DNA of 33,491 bases. Origin: Rhodobacter sp. GTDB lineage: Bacteria; Pseudomonadota; Alphaproteobacteria; Rhodobacterales; Rhodobacteraceae. The translations under genes and the position numbers were made by a program. How positions within the stretch are numbered: the first letter of the stretch is position 1; each line of letters starts with the position of its first letter. The notes beneath the pieces are model-generated. The model saw nothing but the letters and a program-made list of their open reading frames with translations. It did no database searches and was not told where the DNA came from. This document shows, in pieces, positions 18,003-26,300 of this stretch. Where the stretch lies: positions 1 through 33,491 of the forward strand of contig JAJEAY010000052.1 of NCBI GenBank assembly GCA_022824145.1, given 5' to 3'.

Positions 18003-19865
18003 TCAGCGGCTCCGCTTGGCCCGGGACACACGGGACCGTCGTTCCGGCTCGAAGAGTGACGCAAGCTGTTCCGTGATCGCGCCGGCAAGCTGTTCAACAT
18101 CGGTAATTGTGACCGCGCGTCCGTAGTAACGGGTCACGTCATGGCCGATTCCGATCGCGATCAGTTCCACCTGCTTGCGTCGCTCGACCAAGGCGATGAC
18201 GTCACGCAGGTGTTTCTCGAGAAAGTTGGGGGCATTCACCGAAAGGGTTGAATCGTCCACGGGCGCGCCGTCGGAAATTACCATTAGGATTTTCCGGGCT
18301 TCCGGCCTTGCGACCGCCCGGCGATGCGCCCATTCAAGCGCTTCGCCGTCGATGTTTTCCTTAAGGAGACCTTCCTTCATCATCAGGCCCAGGTTTTCCC
18401 GCGCCCGTCGCCATGGCGCATCGGCCGACTTGTAGATGATATGGCGAAGGTCATTGAGGCGTCCCGGCAGCTGCGGGCGTCCCTCCTTGAGCCAGACTTC
18501 CCGGGCCTGGCCGCCTTTCCACGCCCTTGTCGTGAATCCCAGTATCTCGACCTTGACCTGGCATCGCTCAAGCGTCCGGGCCAGCACGTCGGTACAGATC
18601 GCAGCGATGGAGATCGGTCGTCCGCGCATTGATCCGGAATTGTCAAGCAGGAGGGTGACGACGGTATCGCGGAACTCCATATCCCGTTCGATCTTGAAAG
18701 AAAGCGGCGTGGTGGGGTTTGCGACCACGCGGGCGAGACGTCCGGCATCCAGAATGCCTTCCTCAAGATCAAATTCCCATGTGCGGTTCTGCTGCGCCTG
18801 CAGCCGGCGCTGCAGTTTGTTCGCCAACCGGCTGACGGCGCCCTTGAGCGGTTCGAGCTGGTGGTCGAGATAGGCGCGCAGCCGCTCCAGTTCCTGCGGT
18901 TCCGCCATTTCCTCGGCCTTGATCTCTTCGTCGAATTCGGTTCGGTAGACCGTGTAGTCCGCATCGGCTTCGGAATGGGGGAAGCGCTGCGGCGGTTCGG
19001 GCATTTCGTCGGGGTCAATGTCTTCCGATTCCGCGTCAAGATCTTCGTCGTTTCCCTCGTCAGACGCCTGCGCCTCGGTGGTTCCTTCGTCCTCGAAAAG
19101 ACTTGAGTCGCCTCCGGTGTCTTCTTCGCTTTCCGGTTCGCCGCTCCCTTCAGAGTCCGGAATTTCGGTTGATGGGTCGGATTCGGCGTCCTCGTCCTGA
19201 AACTCCTCCGGATCGCTCGGGTCGTCGCCGAGTTGGTCGCCATATCCCAAGCCGTCGATGATCCTTCGCGCGAACCGGGCGAACTCCGCTTGGTCCAGAA
19301 GCGATCCCTCGAGGTCAGCGAGCGTTTCTCCGCACTGGCTGTCGAAAAAATCACGCCAGAGTGCCATGACGTTGTCGGCGCCCTTCGGCAGAGGCCGACC
19401 TGTTGCCAGATGGCGGATCAGGTACCCGGCCGCTACCGGAAGCGGCGCGTCGGCGGGATTCGTTATGTCTGCGTAGCCTCTTTGGGCAGCTTCGGTGACT
19501 ATCTTGGCGTCAATGTTGCTGCCGATGCCGGGCATTGTACGGGCGCCGATCGCCTCGCAGCGCGCGGTTTCCATGGCATCGTAAATGTCGCGCGCCATCT
19601 GGCCCATTGGCGCATAGCGGGCTGCGATGGCTTCATCGTGGTGCTTGAGCCGCATAGCATAGGCGTCCGCCGTACCGCGTGCCAGCAGTATCTGCTGCTT
19701 GGTCATCTTCCGGCTGACCTGCGGCAGACGCACCGTTTCCTTCGTCATTCCGGGCTGTTCGACGGTATAGCTGACTTCAAGTTCAGGTTCGTCGGCGAGC
19801 GCCTTCGTGGCTTCGGCGAGTGCCTTCTTGAACGGATCCGCCGGACTTTCGTTCGGATTGGCCAT
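18003..19865 (-). CDS. cobT: Cobaltochelatase subunit CobT
   Basis: Predicted partner of CobS in the AAA+ ring that drives CobN to insert cobalt into hydrogenobyrinic acid diamide, in the aerobic cobalamin pathway (family knowledge). The 620-residue product has an N-terminal helical domain, then a strongly acidic linker at about residues 215-310 made of D, E, S and P (for example [16 protein letters not shown]), and a C-terminal von Willebrand A domain. The MIDAS motif DNSGS lies at 408-412, followed by [34 protein letters not shown] completes the site. Acidic linker plus MIDAS is the normal CobT layout. It begins 38 nt after cobS on the same strand. CobN is not in the window. Confidence 0.95.
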   Translation of the reverse strand: MANPNESPADPFKKALAEATKALADEPELEVSYTVEQPGMTKETVRLPQVSRKMTKQQILLARGTADAYAMRLKHHDEAIAARYAPMGQMARDIYDAMETARCEAIGARTMPGIGSNIDAKIVTEAAQRGYADITNPADAPLPVAAGYLIRHLATGRPLPKGADNVMALWRDFFDSQCGETLADLEGSLLDQAEFARFARRIIDGLGYGDQLGDDPSDPEEFQDEDAESDPSTEIPDSEGSGEPESEEDTGGDSSLFEDEGTTEAQASDEGNDEDLDAESEDIDPDEMPEPPQRFPHSEADADYTVYRTEFDEEIKAEEMAEPQELERLRAYLDHQLEPLKGAVSRLANKLQRRLQAQQNRTWEFDLEEGILDAGRLARVVANPTTPLSFKIERDMEFRDTVVTLLLDNSGSMRGRPISIAAICTDVLARTLERCQVKVEILGFTTRAWKGGQAREVWLKEGRPQLPGRLNDLRHIIYKSADAPWRRARENLGLMMKEGLLKENIDGEALEWAHRRAVARPEARKILMVISDGAPVDDSTLSVNAPNFLEKHLRDVIALVERRKQVELIAIGIGHDVTRYYGRAVTITDVEQLAGAITEQLASLFEPERRSRVSRAKRSR

Positions 19866-19903
19866 TTGCAGCTCTATGCGTCAGCGCGGGCTACGGGCAT
19901 CAG

Positions 19904-20890
19904 TCAGGAAATCGCAGCGGAGGCAGCGCTTTCCGGGAGCTCTTCGTCGAAGCTGCGCTGATAGAATTCGGCGACGGTTTCCCGTTCCAGTTCATCGCAT
20001 TTGTTGAGGAACGTCACCCGGAATGCATATCCGATGTTACGGAATATCTCTGCGTTCTGGGCCCAGTTGATGACAGTACGCGGAGACATCACGGTTGACA
20101 GGTTGCCTGCCATGAACGCCGTTCGCGTCAGGTCTGCGACGGACACCATCTGGCTGATTTCCTTGCGCCCGCGCTCGGTGTTGTAATTCGGATTCTTTGA
20201 CAGGACGATCGCGGTCTCGGCGTCGTGGGACAGGTAGTTCAGAGTTGCGACGAGGGACCACCTGTCCATCTGCGCCTGGTTGATCTGTTGGACTCCATGG
20301 TAGAGACCTGTCGTATCGCCCAGTCCCACGGTGTTTGCGGTGGCGAAGAGCCGGAAATACGGGTTCGGGGTGATCACCTCGTTCTGATCAAGCAGAGTCA
20401 GCTTGCCGTCGTGCTCGAGGATCCGCTGGATCACGAACATCACGTCGGCGCGCCCGGCGTCGTATTCGTCGAAGACAATCGCTGTGGGGTTGCGCAATGC
20501 CCAAGGCAGGATCCCCTCCTGGAATTCGGTGACCTGCTTTCCGTCCCGGATCTTGATCGCGTCTTTTCCGATCAGATCGATTCGGCTGATGTGGCTGTCA
20601 AGATTGACCCGTACGCAGGGCCAGTTGAGGCGGCTTGCGACCTGTTCGATATGGGTCGACTTCCCGGTGCCGTGATAGCCTTGGATGATCAGGCGCCGGT
20701 TTCGCGAAAACGCTGCGAGGATCGCAAGCGTGGTGTCGGGGTCGAACTTGTAGTTGGTGTCCAGTAGAGGCACGCGTTCTGTCGGTGCCTCAAATCCCTT
20801 GACCACCATATCGCAGTCGATGCCAAACTTGTCGCGGACCGAGATTTGCTCGGTGGGTTTCATTTCCGCGTATGGGTTGCCGTCCGCCAT
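19904..20890 (-). CDS. cobS: Cobaltochelatase subunit CobS
   Basis: AAA+ ATPase subunit of the CobNST cobaltochelatase, comparable to BchI/ChlI of magnesium chelatase (family knowledge). The 328-residue product has an N-terminal extension ([28 protein letters not shown] is family-like; key residues are the acidic and aromatic ones), Walker [10 protein letters not shown] at 71-79 and Walker [11 protein letters not shown] at 137-146, with sensor-type [11 protein letters not shown] near 209. GAGGAAAGAC directly before the ATG is a good ribosome-binding site. The downstream cobT makes a two-gene unit. In relatives, J-domain and BolA genes often precede cobS; neither was found in the stretch to the right. 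Confidence 0.96.
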   Translation of the reverse strand: MADGNPYAEMKPTEQISVRDKFGIDCDMVVKGFEAPTERVPLLDTNYKFDPDTTLAILAAFSRNRRLIIQGYHGTGKSTHIEQVASRLNWPCVRVNLDSHISRIDLIGKDAIKIRDGKQVTEFQEGILPWALRNPTAIVFDEYDAGRADVMFVIQRILEHDGKLTLLDQNEVITPNPYFRLFATANTVGLGDTTGLYHGVQQINQAQMDRWSLVATLNYLSHDAETAIVLSKNPNYNTERGRKEISQMVSVADLTRTAFMAGNLSTVMSPRTVINWAQNAEIFRNIGYAFRVTFLNKCDELERETVAEFYQRSFDEELPESAASAAIS

Positions 20891-21573
20891 GTCTTTCCTC
20901 GTCCTGCAATGGGAACCGGTTACAGCGGGACGTTCCCCCGCACCGGACGCCTAAATGGAGGATAGCGTGACAAACGTCAACGCCGCTTGATTCCGAGCCA
21001 GCAATTCCCGGTAAGCCTGCCGACGGCCGTTCCGGGAGGGCGGCGTAGCTGTGCTGTTCGTGGCGTACATGGCCCAGTATTCTCGGCCTCGGCGCCGTCG
21101 TAATTCGCTGCAGGGGCGGAATTCCCGATCCGAAAATGAAACAGCTGTCGTCTGCGGTAAAGAGGGTTGACGGGGAAGCAGTCGGCCTTGCGTCAGCGAG
21201 CCGATGCTCCAGCGCAGCTTTGAAGTCGATGTGCGGCACTGGACATGTCATCAACCCTGTTTGCGCAATTCGTCGGCAAGGCGCCGCGTTCCGTCGCCAT
21301 TTCCGCCCGCCAAAGAAGGGCGGAGGTTGCGCCGCGTTTCTGAGGTTGACATGCTGTTGGGGATGCACCCGGTGACGCGTCGCAGGAGATCGCGTTTGCA
21401 CTCGAACTGGTCAAAAATTGCACTTTTCAGTGTCGTGGAAACTCCTATAATCCCCCAACCGTTTCCGTGGCTCCCAGCTTCAATTCTTGGTGTCATAATA
21501 CCGGAAACACGACCGTGCAGATGTGAATGAACGTCTGTTGAATGCAAAATGAATGCCGAGGAGGCCAATTCTT
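20891..21573. other. 683-nt stretch without a convincing gene between cobS and the ACP gene
   Basis: Both neighbours point away from this region, so promoters for cobS (minus) and the ACP gene (plus) should lie here. Frames of 76-203 codons exist on the minus strand, but their translations are rich in R, S, P and A, lack recognisable motifs and overlap each other or cobS. A 7-bp perfect inverted repeat (TCCGCCC at 21302-21308, GGGCGGA at 21318-21324) sits mid-region without a U run. The ACP-proximal 150 nt are clearly more AT-rich. It may be a remnant of a rearrangement. Confidence 0.45.
21424..21451 (+). promoter_or_regulatory. Candidate sigma-70 promoter upstream of the ACP gene
   Basis: A perfect TATAAT at 21446-21451 lies 16 nt after TTTTCA at 21424-21429, in an AT-rich stretch about 120 nt before the ACP start. 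The -10 box is exact, but the -35 match is only partial. It would drive the ACP gene and perhaps the hydrolase beyond. Confidence 0.33.
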
Positions 21574-21801
21574 ATGTCATCGACTGAAGACCGCATCAGA
21601 GCGATCATAAACGACAATCTTGATATTGACCGCGAGCCGAGTTTTGACGCAAAGCTCGTCGAATCGGGCGTGTCGTCGGTGGACTGCGTCTCATTTTTCA
21701 AGCTTGTGAACGAAGAGTTCAATCTCGGGCTTGCCGCCGAAGAGTGCCGGCAATTTGAGACCCTCCGGGATCTTGTGACCTTTATCGACGCACGCGGTTG
21801 A
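21574..21801 (+). CDS. Free-standing acyl carrier protein
   Basis: A 75-residue protein with the size and helix pattern of an ACP. Helix I covers EDRIRAIINDNL, then DAKLVESGVSSVDCVSFFKLVNEEFNL carries the phosphopantetheine site, followed by ETLRDLVTFID as the last helix. Ser35 is the expected attachment serine. The usual DSL becomes SSV, so the aspartate before the serine is replaced by serine at residue 34. GAGGAGG nine bases before ATG 21574 fixes the start; an ATG at 21553 would lie upstream of that site. The local order (ACP, then alpha/beta hydrolase, facing a polyketide synthase whose last module has no carrier) suggests a role in polyketide assembly or release rather than fatty-acid synthesis; this is inference. 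Confidence 0.85.
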   Translation: MSSTEDRIRAIINDNLDIDREPSFDAKLVESGVSSVDCVSFFKLVNEEFNLGLAAEECRQFETLRDLVTFIDARG

Positions 21802-21810
21802 CCGAAAGTC

Positions 21811-21840
21811 CGGGAGCGCATGCCGATCGCATCGCTCCCG
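21811..21840 (+). terminator. Possible terminator hairpin after the ACP gene
   Basis: CGGGAGCG at 21811-21818 and CGCTCCCG at 21833-21840 form a perfect 8-bp GC-rich stem with a 14-nt loop, 10 nt after the ACP stop. Only a short CCCTTT follows. It may terminate or attenuate transcription before the hydrolase gene. Confidence 0.45.
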
Positions 21841-22008
21841 ACACCCTTTGACAAAGTCCGACCATCAAGTTTTCTGGTGCCGTGTCCGTGGACCAATCCT
21901 TGGCAAGACCAGTCCGGCGTCTAATGCAGGCAGGGCAGGATAGATAGCGTGGTCAGTGCGAAAGCTTCGTGAGACCATCCCGGCGCCGAACAACCTAGCT
22001 GGTGGACG

Positions 22009-22968
22009 ATGAATTCGAAGAGCGTTCCAATCGAAAATCCTGACCGGCAGGAAACCAATCTGCAATTCGCTCAGGCAGCGGCACTTTGGGAACTGCCAGC
22101 GCCTCTTTCGACATGCGATGTCCAACTGGACGAGAGTACTGTCACAACGGTGCGTCGGCACGGAAATCCGGACGGCCCTCGGCTTGTGCTCAGCCATGGC
22201 AACGGTCTGGCTATCGATCTCTACTATCCGTTCTGGTCCATGCTGACCAACGACTTCGACGTAATGGTCTTTGACATCAGGAACCACGGGAGCAACAAGG
22301 TCGGTGCCCAACGAAATCATAACATTCCGACCTTGATTGCGGATCATGATCTCATCCTCGCTGCTATCGTACGGGAATATGGCAAGAAGCCTACAGTTGG
22401 TGTGTTCCATTCGTTTTCGGCACTGATAACACTCCTGTCATTCAGTGATGCTTATTCCGCGATGGTTCTGTTCGATCCACCGCTGTGTAAGCCAACTGCC
22501 AATGAACTGGAGTTCATCCAGTCGGCAGAAAGAATGGCGGCGACGATCCGGAATCGGACAGTGCGATTCAAGTCCGAGCAACAATATGCTGAACTCCTGG
22601 CCATCTTTCCCGGTTTCGCCCGTGTTGTGCCTGGAGTGCGCGAACTTATGGCACGATCAACTCTTCGCAGGAGCGCTGATGGAGAAGGATATGAGCTCCG
22701 CTGTCCTCGCGAGTACGAGGCCCAGATCGCGGAGTATGTGAGAAGCTTCTCGCCCTTGCTGGACTTGTCGACGCTGACTTGCCCGACGAAGGTTATCGGT
22801 GCTGATCCCACACTTCCCTTCACTTACCTCCCCACCTTTAACTTGAGCCACGTTTCGGAAGTCGACTATGACTTCGTGCCGGACGCGTCGCATTTGCTTC
22901 AATTGGAGCAACCTGAGCAATGTGCGGCAATGCTGCGGGAATTCCTGGCAAGCCAAGGCATACAGTAG
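22009..22968 (+). CDS. Alpha/beta hydrolase with a divergent nucleophile elbow
   Basis: A 319-residue soluble protein with the alpha/beta-hydrolase plan. HGNG at residues 63-66 gives the oxyanion-hole segment, FDIRNHGSN at 88-96 the strand-4 region. The nucleophile elbow reads VFHSFSAL (132-139): Ser135 stands where the nucleophile should be, but the flanking glycines of G-x-S-x-G are replaced (Phe133 and Ser137). Asp266 (VIGADPT) and His295 (DASHLLQLEQPEQ) fit the rest of a triad. There is no signal peptide. It follows the ACP gene by 207 nt and converges on the polyketide synthase. It may hydrolyse or cyclise an acyl-ACP product, but substrate and reaction are unknown; a role in unrelated metabolism is possible. 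The start has only a weak ribosome-binding site (GGTGGACG). Confidence 0.8.
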   Translation: MNSKSVPIENPDRQETNLQFAQAAALWELPAPLSTCDVQLDESTVTTVRRHGNPDGPRLVLSHGNGLAIDLYYPFWSMLTNDFDVMVFDIRNHGSNKVGAQRNHNIPTLIADHDLILAAIVREYGKKPTVGVFHSFSALITLLSFSDAYSAMVLFDPPLCKPTANELEFIQSAERMAATIRNRTVRFKSEQQYAELLAIFPGFARVVPGVRELMARSTLRRSADGEGYELRCPREYEAQIAEYVRSFSPLLDLSTLTCPTKVIGADPTLPFTYLPTFNLSHVSEVDYDFVPDASHLLQLEQPEQCAAMLREFLASQGIQ

Positions 22969-23309
22969 ACCGACATACCGCGCTCGGACCGAAAGCGTGC
23001 ACTGCGGACGTTTTTCACGACTGTTCGCGCATCATGCACCAATGACAATTGCGTTGGAAAGGACGACCGGAAAGTGCAATTCGGCACCTGGATTCGCCCG
23101 CGATGAGCCCCGGGAAGGAGCTCGTAAGGCTTGCGTCGTAGGCTGCGGCGACGGCGTTCAAACGGCATCGGATTCACGTTCAATAGCCGTGAGAACCAAT
23201 GTCGGCACACCGCGATCTACTGCGCGGACTGCCGATCGGGCATGAGAGTGAGCGCTTGCTTCGGACGGTCGTCGGCTTCCCGCCGAAGCGTAACAGGTGC
23301 CATCGGTCG
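22969..23309. other. 341-nt convergent gap between hydrolase and polyketide synthase
   Basis: Nothing recognisable is encoded here. The minus-strand frames just beyond the synthase stop were read for a shifted continuation (DH, KR, ACP or TE motifs); none was found. GCTTC-GGCGG-GAAGC on the minus strand near 23275-23290 is a small inverted repeat that could act in termination of the synthase mRNA, without a U run. Confidence 0.4.
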
Positions 23310-26300
23310 CTATGGCCCGTTGAACCAGAACCTTCGGCGCTGGAACGGATATCCCGGCACAGAGATGCGCCGTCGTGCTTCGCCAGCGAAGAGGCCGGCA
23401 AGGTCAAGCGGAATTCCCGCCTCGTACAAGTGTGCCACTGATCGAACAAAACCGTCTTCGCCTTCGGGATCAACCTCGACTATGGCCACATCTTCCAGAT
23501 CTGTGAGCTTCGTCCAAGTTCCTGACATTTCGGCGGGCTGAAATAAACTGGCGCTCCACGCCGTCTTGTCCGGAGTCGCGCCCGATTGAAACGTCTGGCT
23601 CTTTGCAGCGGCCAACATCGGTATCTGTGCAGGTGCGAACGCAACGTCTCCAAGGAACGACAAAAAGTCTTCGGGTGCCAAGTCCCTGCAGTCCGTTCCG
23701 GCCAAGTCTCCGTACCTTGCCGCAATGCGCGTGCCGGCGTCAAGATCGAACACGCCCGCTGCCTGCGCCGCCGCAATTCCGCCGACTCCGCTGGCGTACG
23801 CCGCGCCCGGCGAGACTCCAAGGCTCGACCATAGCGCTGTCACGGCACATTGAATTGCATAGATGCCGGTTTGGGTTAGCACGGGGTCGTCCGCAATCGC
23901 GGCGGGGTCCGCAAGCGCGTCTAGCAGAGTTGTGCCGCGCTCCTCACCAAGTACAGCGCTGCAACGGTCAAGCAGCGCCCGTGCCACCGGTTCGCTTTCG
24001 TAAAGCGCCCGTCCGCGCCCCGTCCAGTCATCGGTCTTTCCAGAGTAGACGAAAACTGGTCTTCCGCGCCTTTGCGACTCCGCAATGCGGCCATTGGCTG
24101 CGACGCGCGCCAGTCCTTCGCGCAACGACGAAGCATCCTCGAAGATGACTCCGGATCGACGCTCCAAGTGACTGCGACCGACAGATGCCGTCCAAGCCAT
24201 GTCTGAGAAAAGCGACGTGCAAGCGCCGTCATCGGTCGAGGAATCTTCCGCGCTCTCGTCGAGCCAGCCGAGATACCGATCAGCCAGTTCCTTGAGCGCC
24301 TCTGAGGACTTCCCAGATAGGGGAAGCAACCGCACGCGGCGCGGCTTGACGCTGTCCTTCGCCGGTTCAATGGCACCAACGGATCCCGGCAGGCGAATCG
24401 GTACGCGCTCCGCGGATCCGGTCGGCGTCCGGCTCACGCTATACTCCGTCGATTTGCCGTCTTTTACAGTGTAGCCTTCGACGAGCAAGTGGGCATTCGT
24501 TCCTGAAATGCCGAATGCGCTGATTCCGGCCATTGGCTGACGATCTGGCACAGACGGCCAGGCCGTCTCGTCCGCGGTAACCCGGACAGGCAACCCGGCC
24601 CATTCGATGTGCGGGTTGGGATTCTTGAAATGCAGGTGCTTCGGGATCACGCCGTGCCTCATGGCGAGAAGCACCTTGATGAGGCCCGCCACACCTGCAG
24701 CAGACTCGAGATGACCAATGTTCGTCTTGACGGTGCCGAGCAGAAGCGGATGCTCCGCTTCACGTCCGCGCCCGTACACCGAAGCGACCGAGCGCACCTC
24801 GATCGGATCGCCCAACTCCGATCCCGTTCCGTGAACTTCGAGGTAGTCGAGGTCGCGAGGCGCGATGCCGGCCTGCGCCAAAGCCTCTTCGTACAGGCTC
24901 TCCTGAGCGGTTCCGTTCGGGACCGAGAGCGCTGCGGCTGCGCCATTCTGGTTGACCGCAGATCCCCGAACAACGCCCCAAATACGGTCGCCGTCCGCTT
25001 CTGCATCGCTGAGCCGCTTCAGGACAACCATGCCACAGCCTTCACCACGCACGAACCCGTCCGCGTCGGCATCGAAGGTCCTGCATGAACCGGTTCGTGA
25101 CAACATGCCGTACTCACGCATGAACCGCATGACCGATGGGGACAGGATGGCATGCACGCCTCCGGCCAGTGCCAGATCGACTTCGCGCTGCCTGAGGCTA
25201 GCGGCTGCCTGATGCACTGCCACAAGCGATGCCGCGCAGGTCATATCCAGCGGCACCGCCGGCCCCATGAGTCCGAGCGAAAACGCCACACGTCCGATGG
25301 CCACGCTGGCGGCAGTGCCAAGATAGTTGTCGTCCTTGCCCGCAGCCGCGATCAAGTCCCGGTATTCGCTGCTTCCCAAGCCGGCGAACACGCCTGCACG
25401 GCTGCCCTTGAGTGGCCCGGGATCGATTCCCGCGTCCTCAAGCGCATGCCAGCTTGTCTCAAGCAACATTCTTTGGCGCGGATCCATCATTCGCGCCTCG
25501 ATTGGCTGGATGCCGAAGAATCTCGCGTCGAACCGGTCCAGGTTCTGGATGAATCCGCCACGGCGATCGGTGACTTCCGCGGCGTCCGGATCTCCGACAA
25601 TGCCGCTCCACGGCCCATCATCGCGACGTCCGTCGGTCACTGCGTTTGCGCCCGCCTTTAGCTGCTTCCAGTAGCTGGATACGTCCGGGGCGCCGGGGAA
25701 CCGGCACGCCATGCCGACAATTGCGACCCGGTCCTGATCAAGCTCAATTCCGCTAGGCCGTTTCGACGCCGAGTCGACTCGCGGACCTCGCTCTACTTGC
25801 GGCGCCGGCTGAGGTTCAGGAGACGGCTGGGCTTGCGGGGTCACATAGGAATCGACTTCGCCGAGCTCGCTGTCGAGATGGCGAGCGAGTGCGTGGATCT
25901 CAGGATAGTCGAACACGACCGTGTTCGAGACCCTGCATGCGCCTGCAAGTGCGCGATTGAGCCGGTTGCGGAGTTCCACCGCCATCAACGAATCCATTCC
26001 AAGGTCGAAAAACCCGACATTGGGTGCGGGTGCCGACGGCAACCTTAGCACCGCTTGCAGTTCCTGTTGCAGGAATGTCACCAACAGATCTTCGCGGTCA
26101 CCCGCGCTGACCTCTGCAAGCCGAGAGAGCAGGTCGTCGGAAGAAACCCCGGCATCGGAACCGTCTTCGGTGGCCGACGAGAGCAATTCATCGAGAAAGG
26201 CCGGGCGTTCTTCGACAGCCTCTTCAAAAACAGACCAGTCCATGGCCATTACGACGGAATTCGTGGCATCCTGGCGCACGAGTCGGTCAAGCGCCTTCAT

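Noticed and set aside
21302-21324. 7-bp GC-rich inverted repeat as a terminator
   Set aside because: No U run on either strand and no gene ends nearby to be terminated.
20790-21401. 203-codon minus-strand frame overlapping the start of cobS
   Set aside because: Its last third lies inside cobS in another frame, the rest is rich in R, P, S and H with no motif, and there is no good ribosome-binding site.
22899-23210. 103-codon minus-strand frame beyond the synthase stop, as a possible frameshifted continuation
   Set aside because: It has no DH, KR, ACP or TE motif and overlaps the hydrolase gene, so the KS-psiAT end does not look like a simple frameshift.
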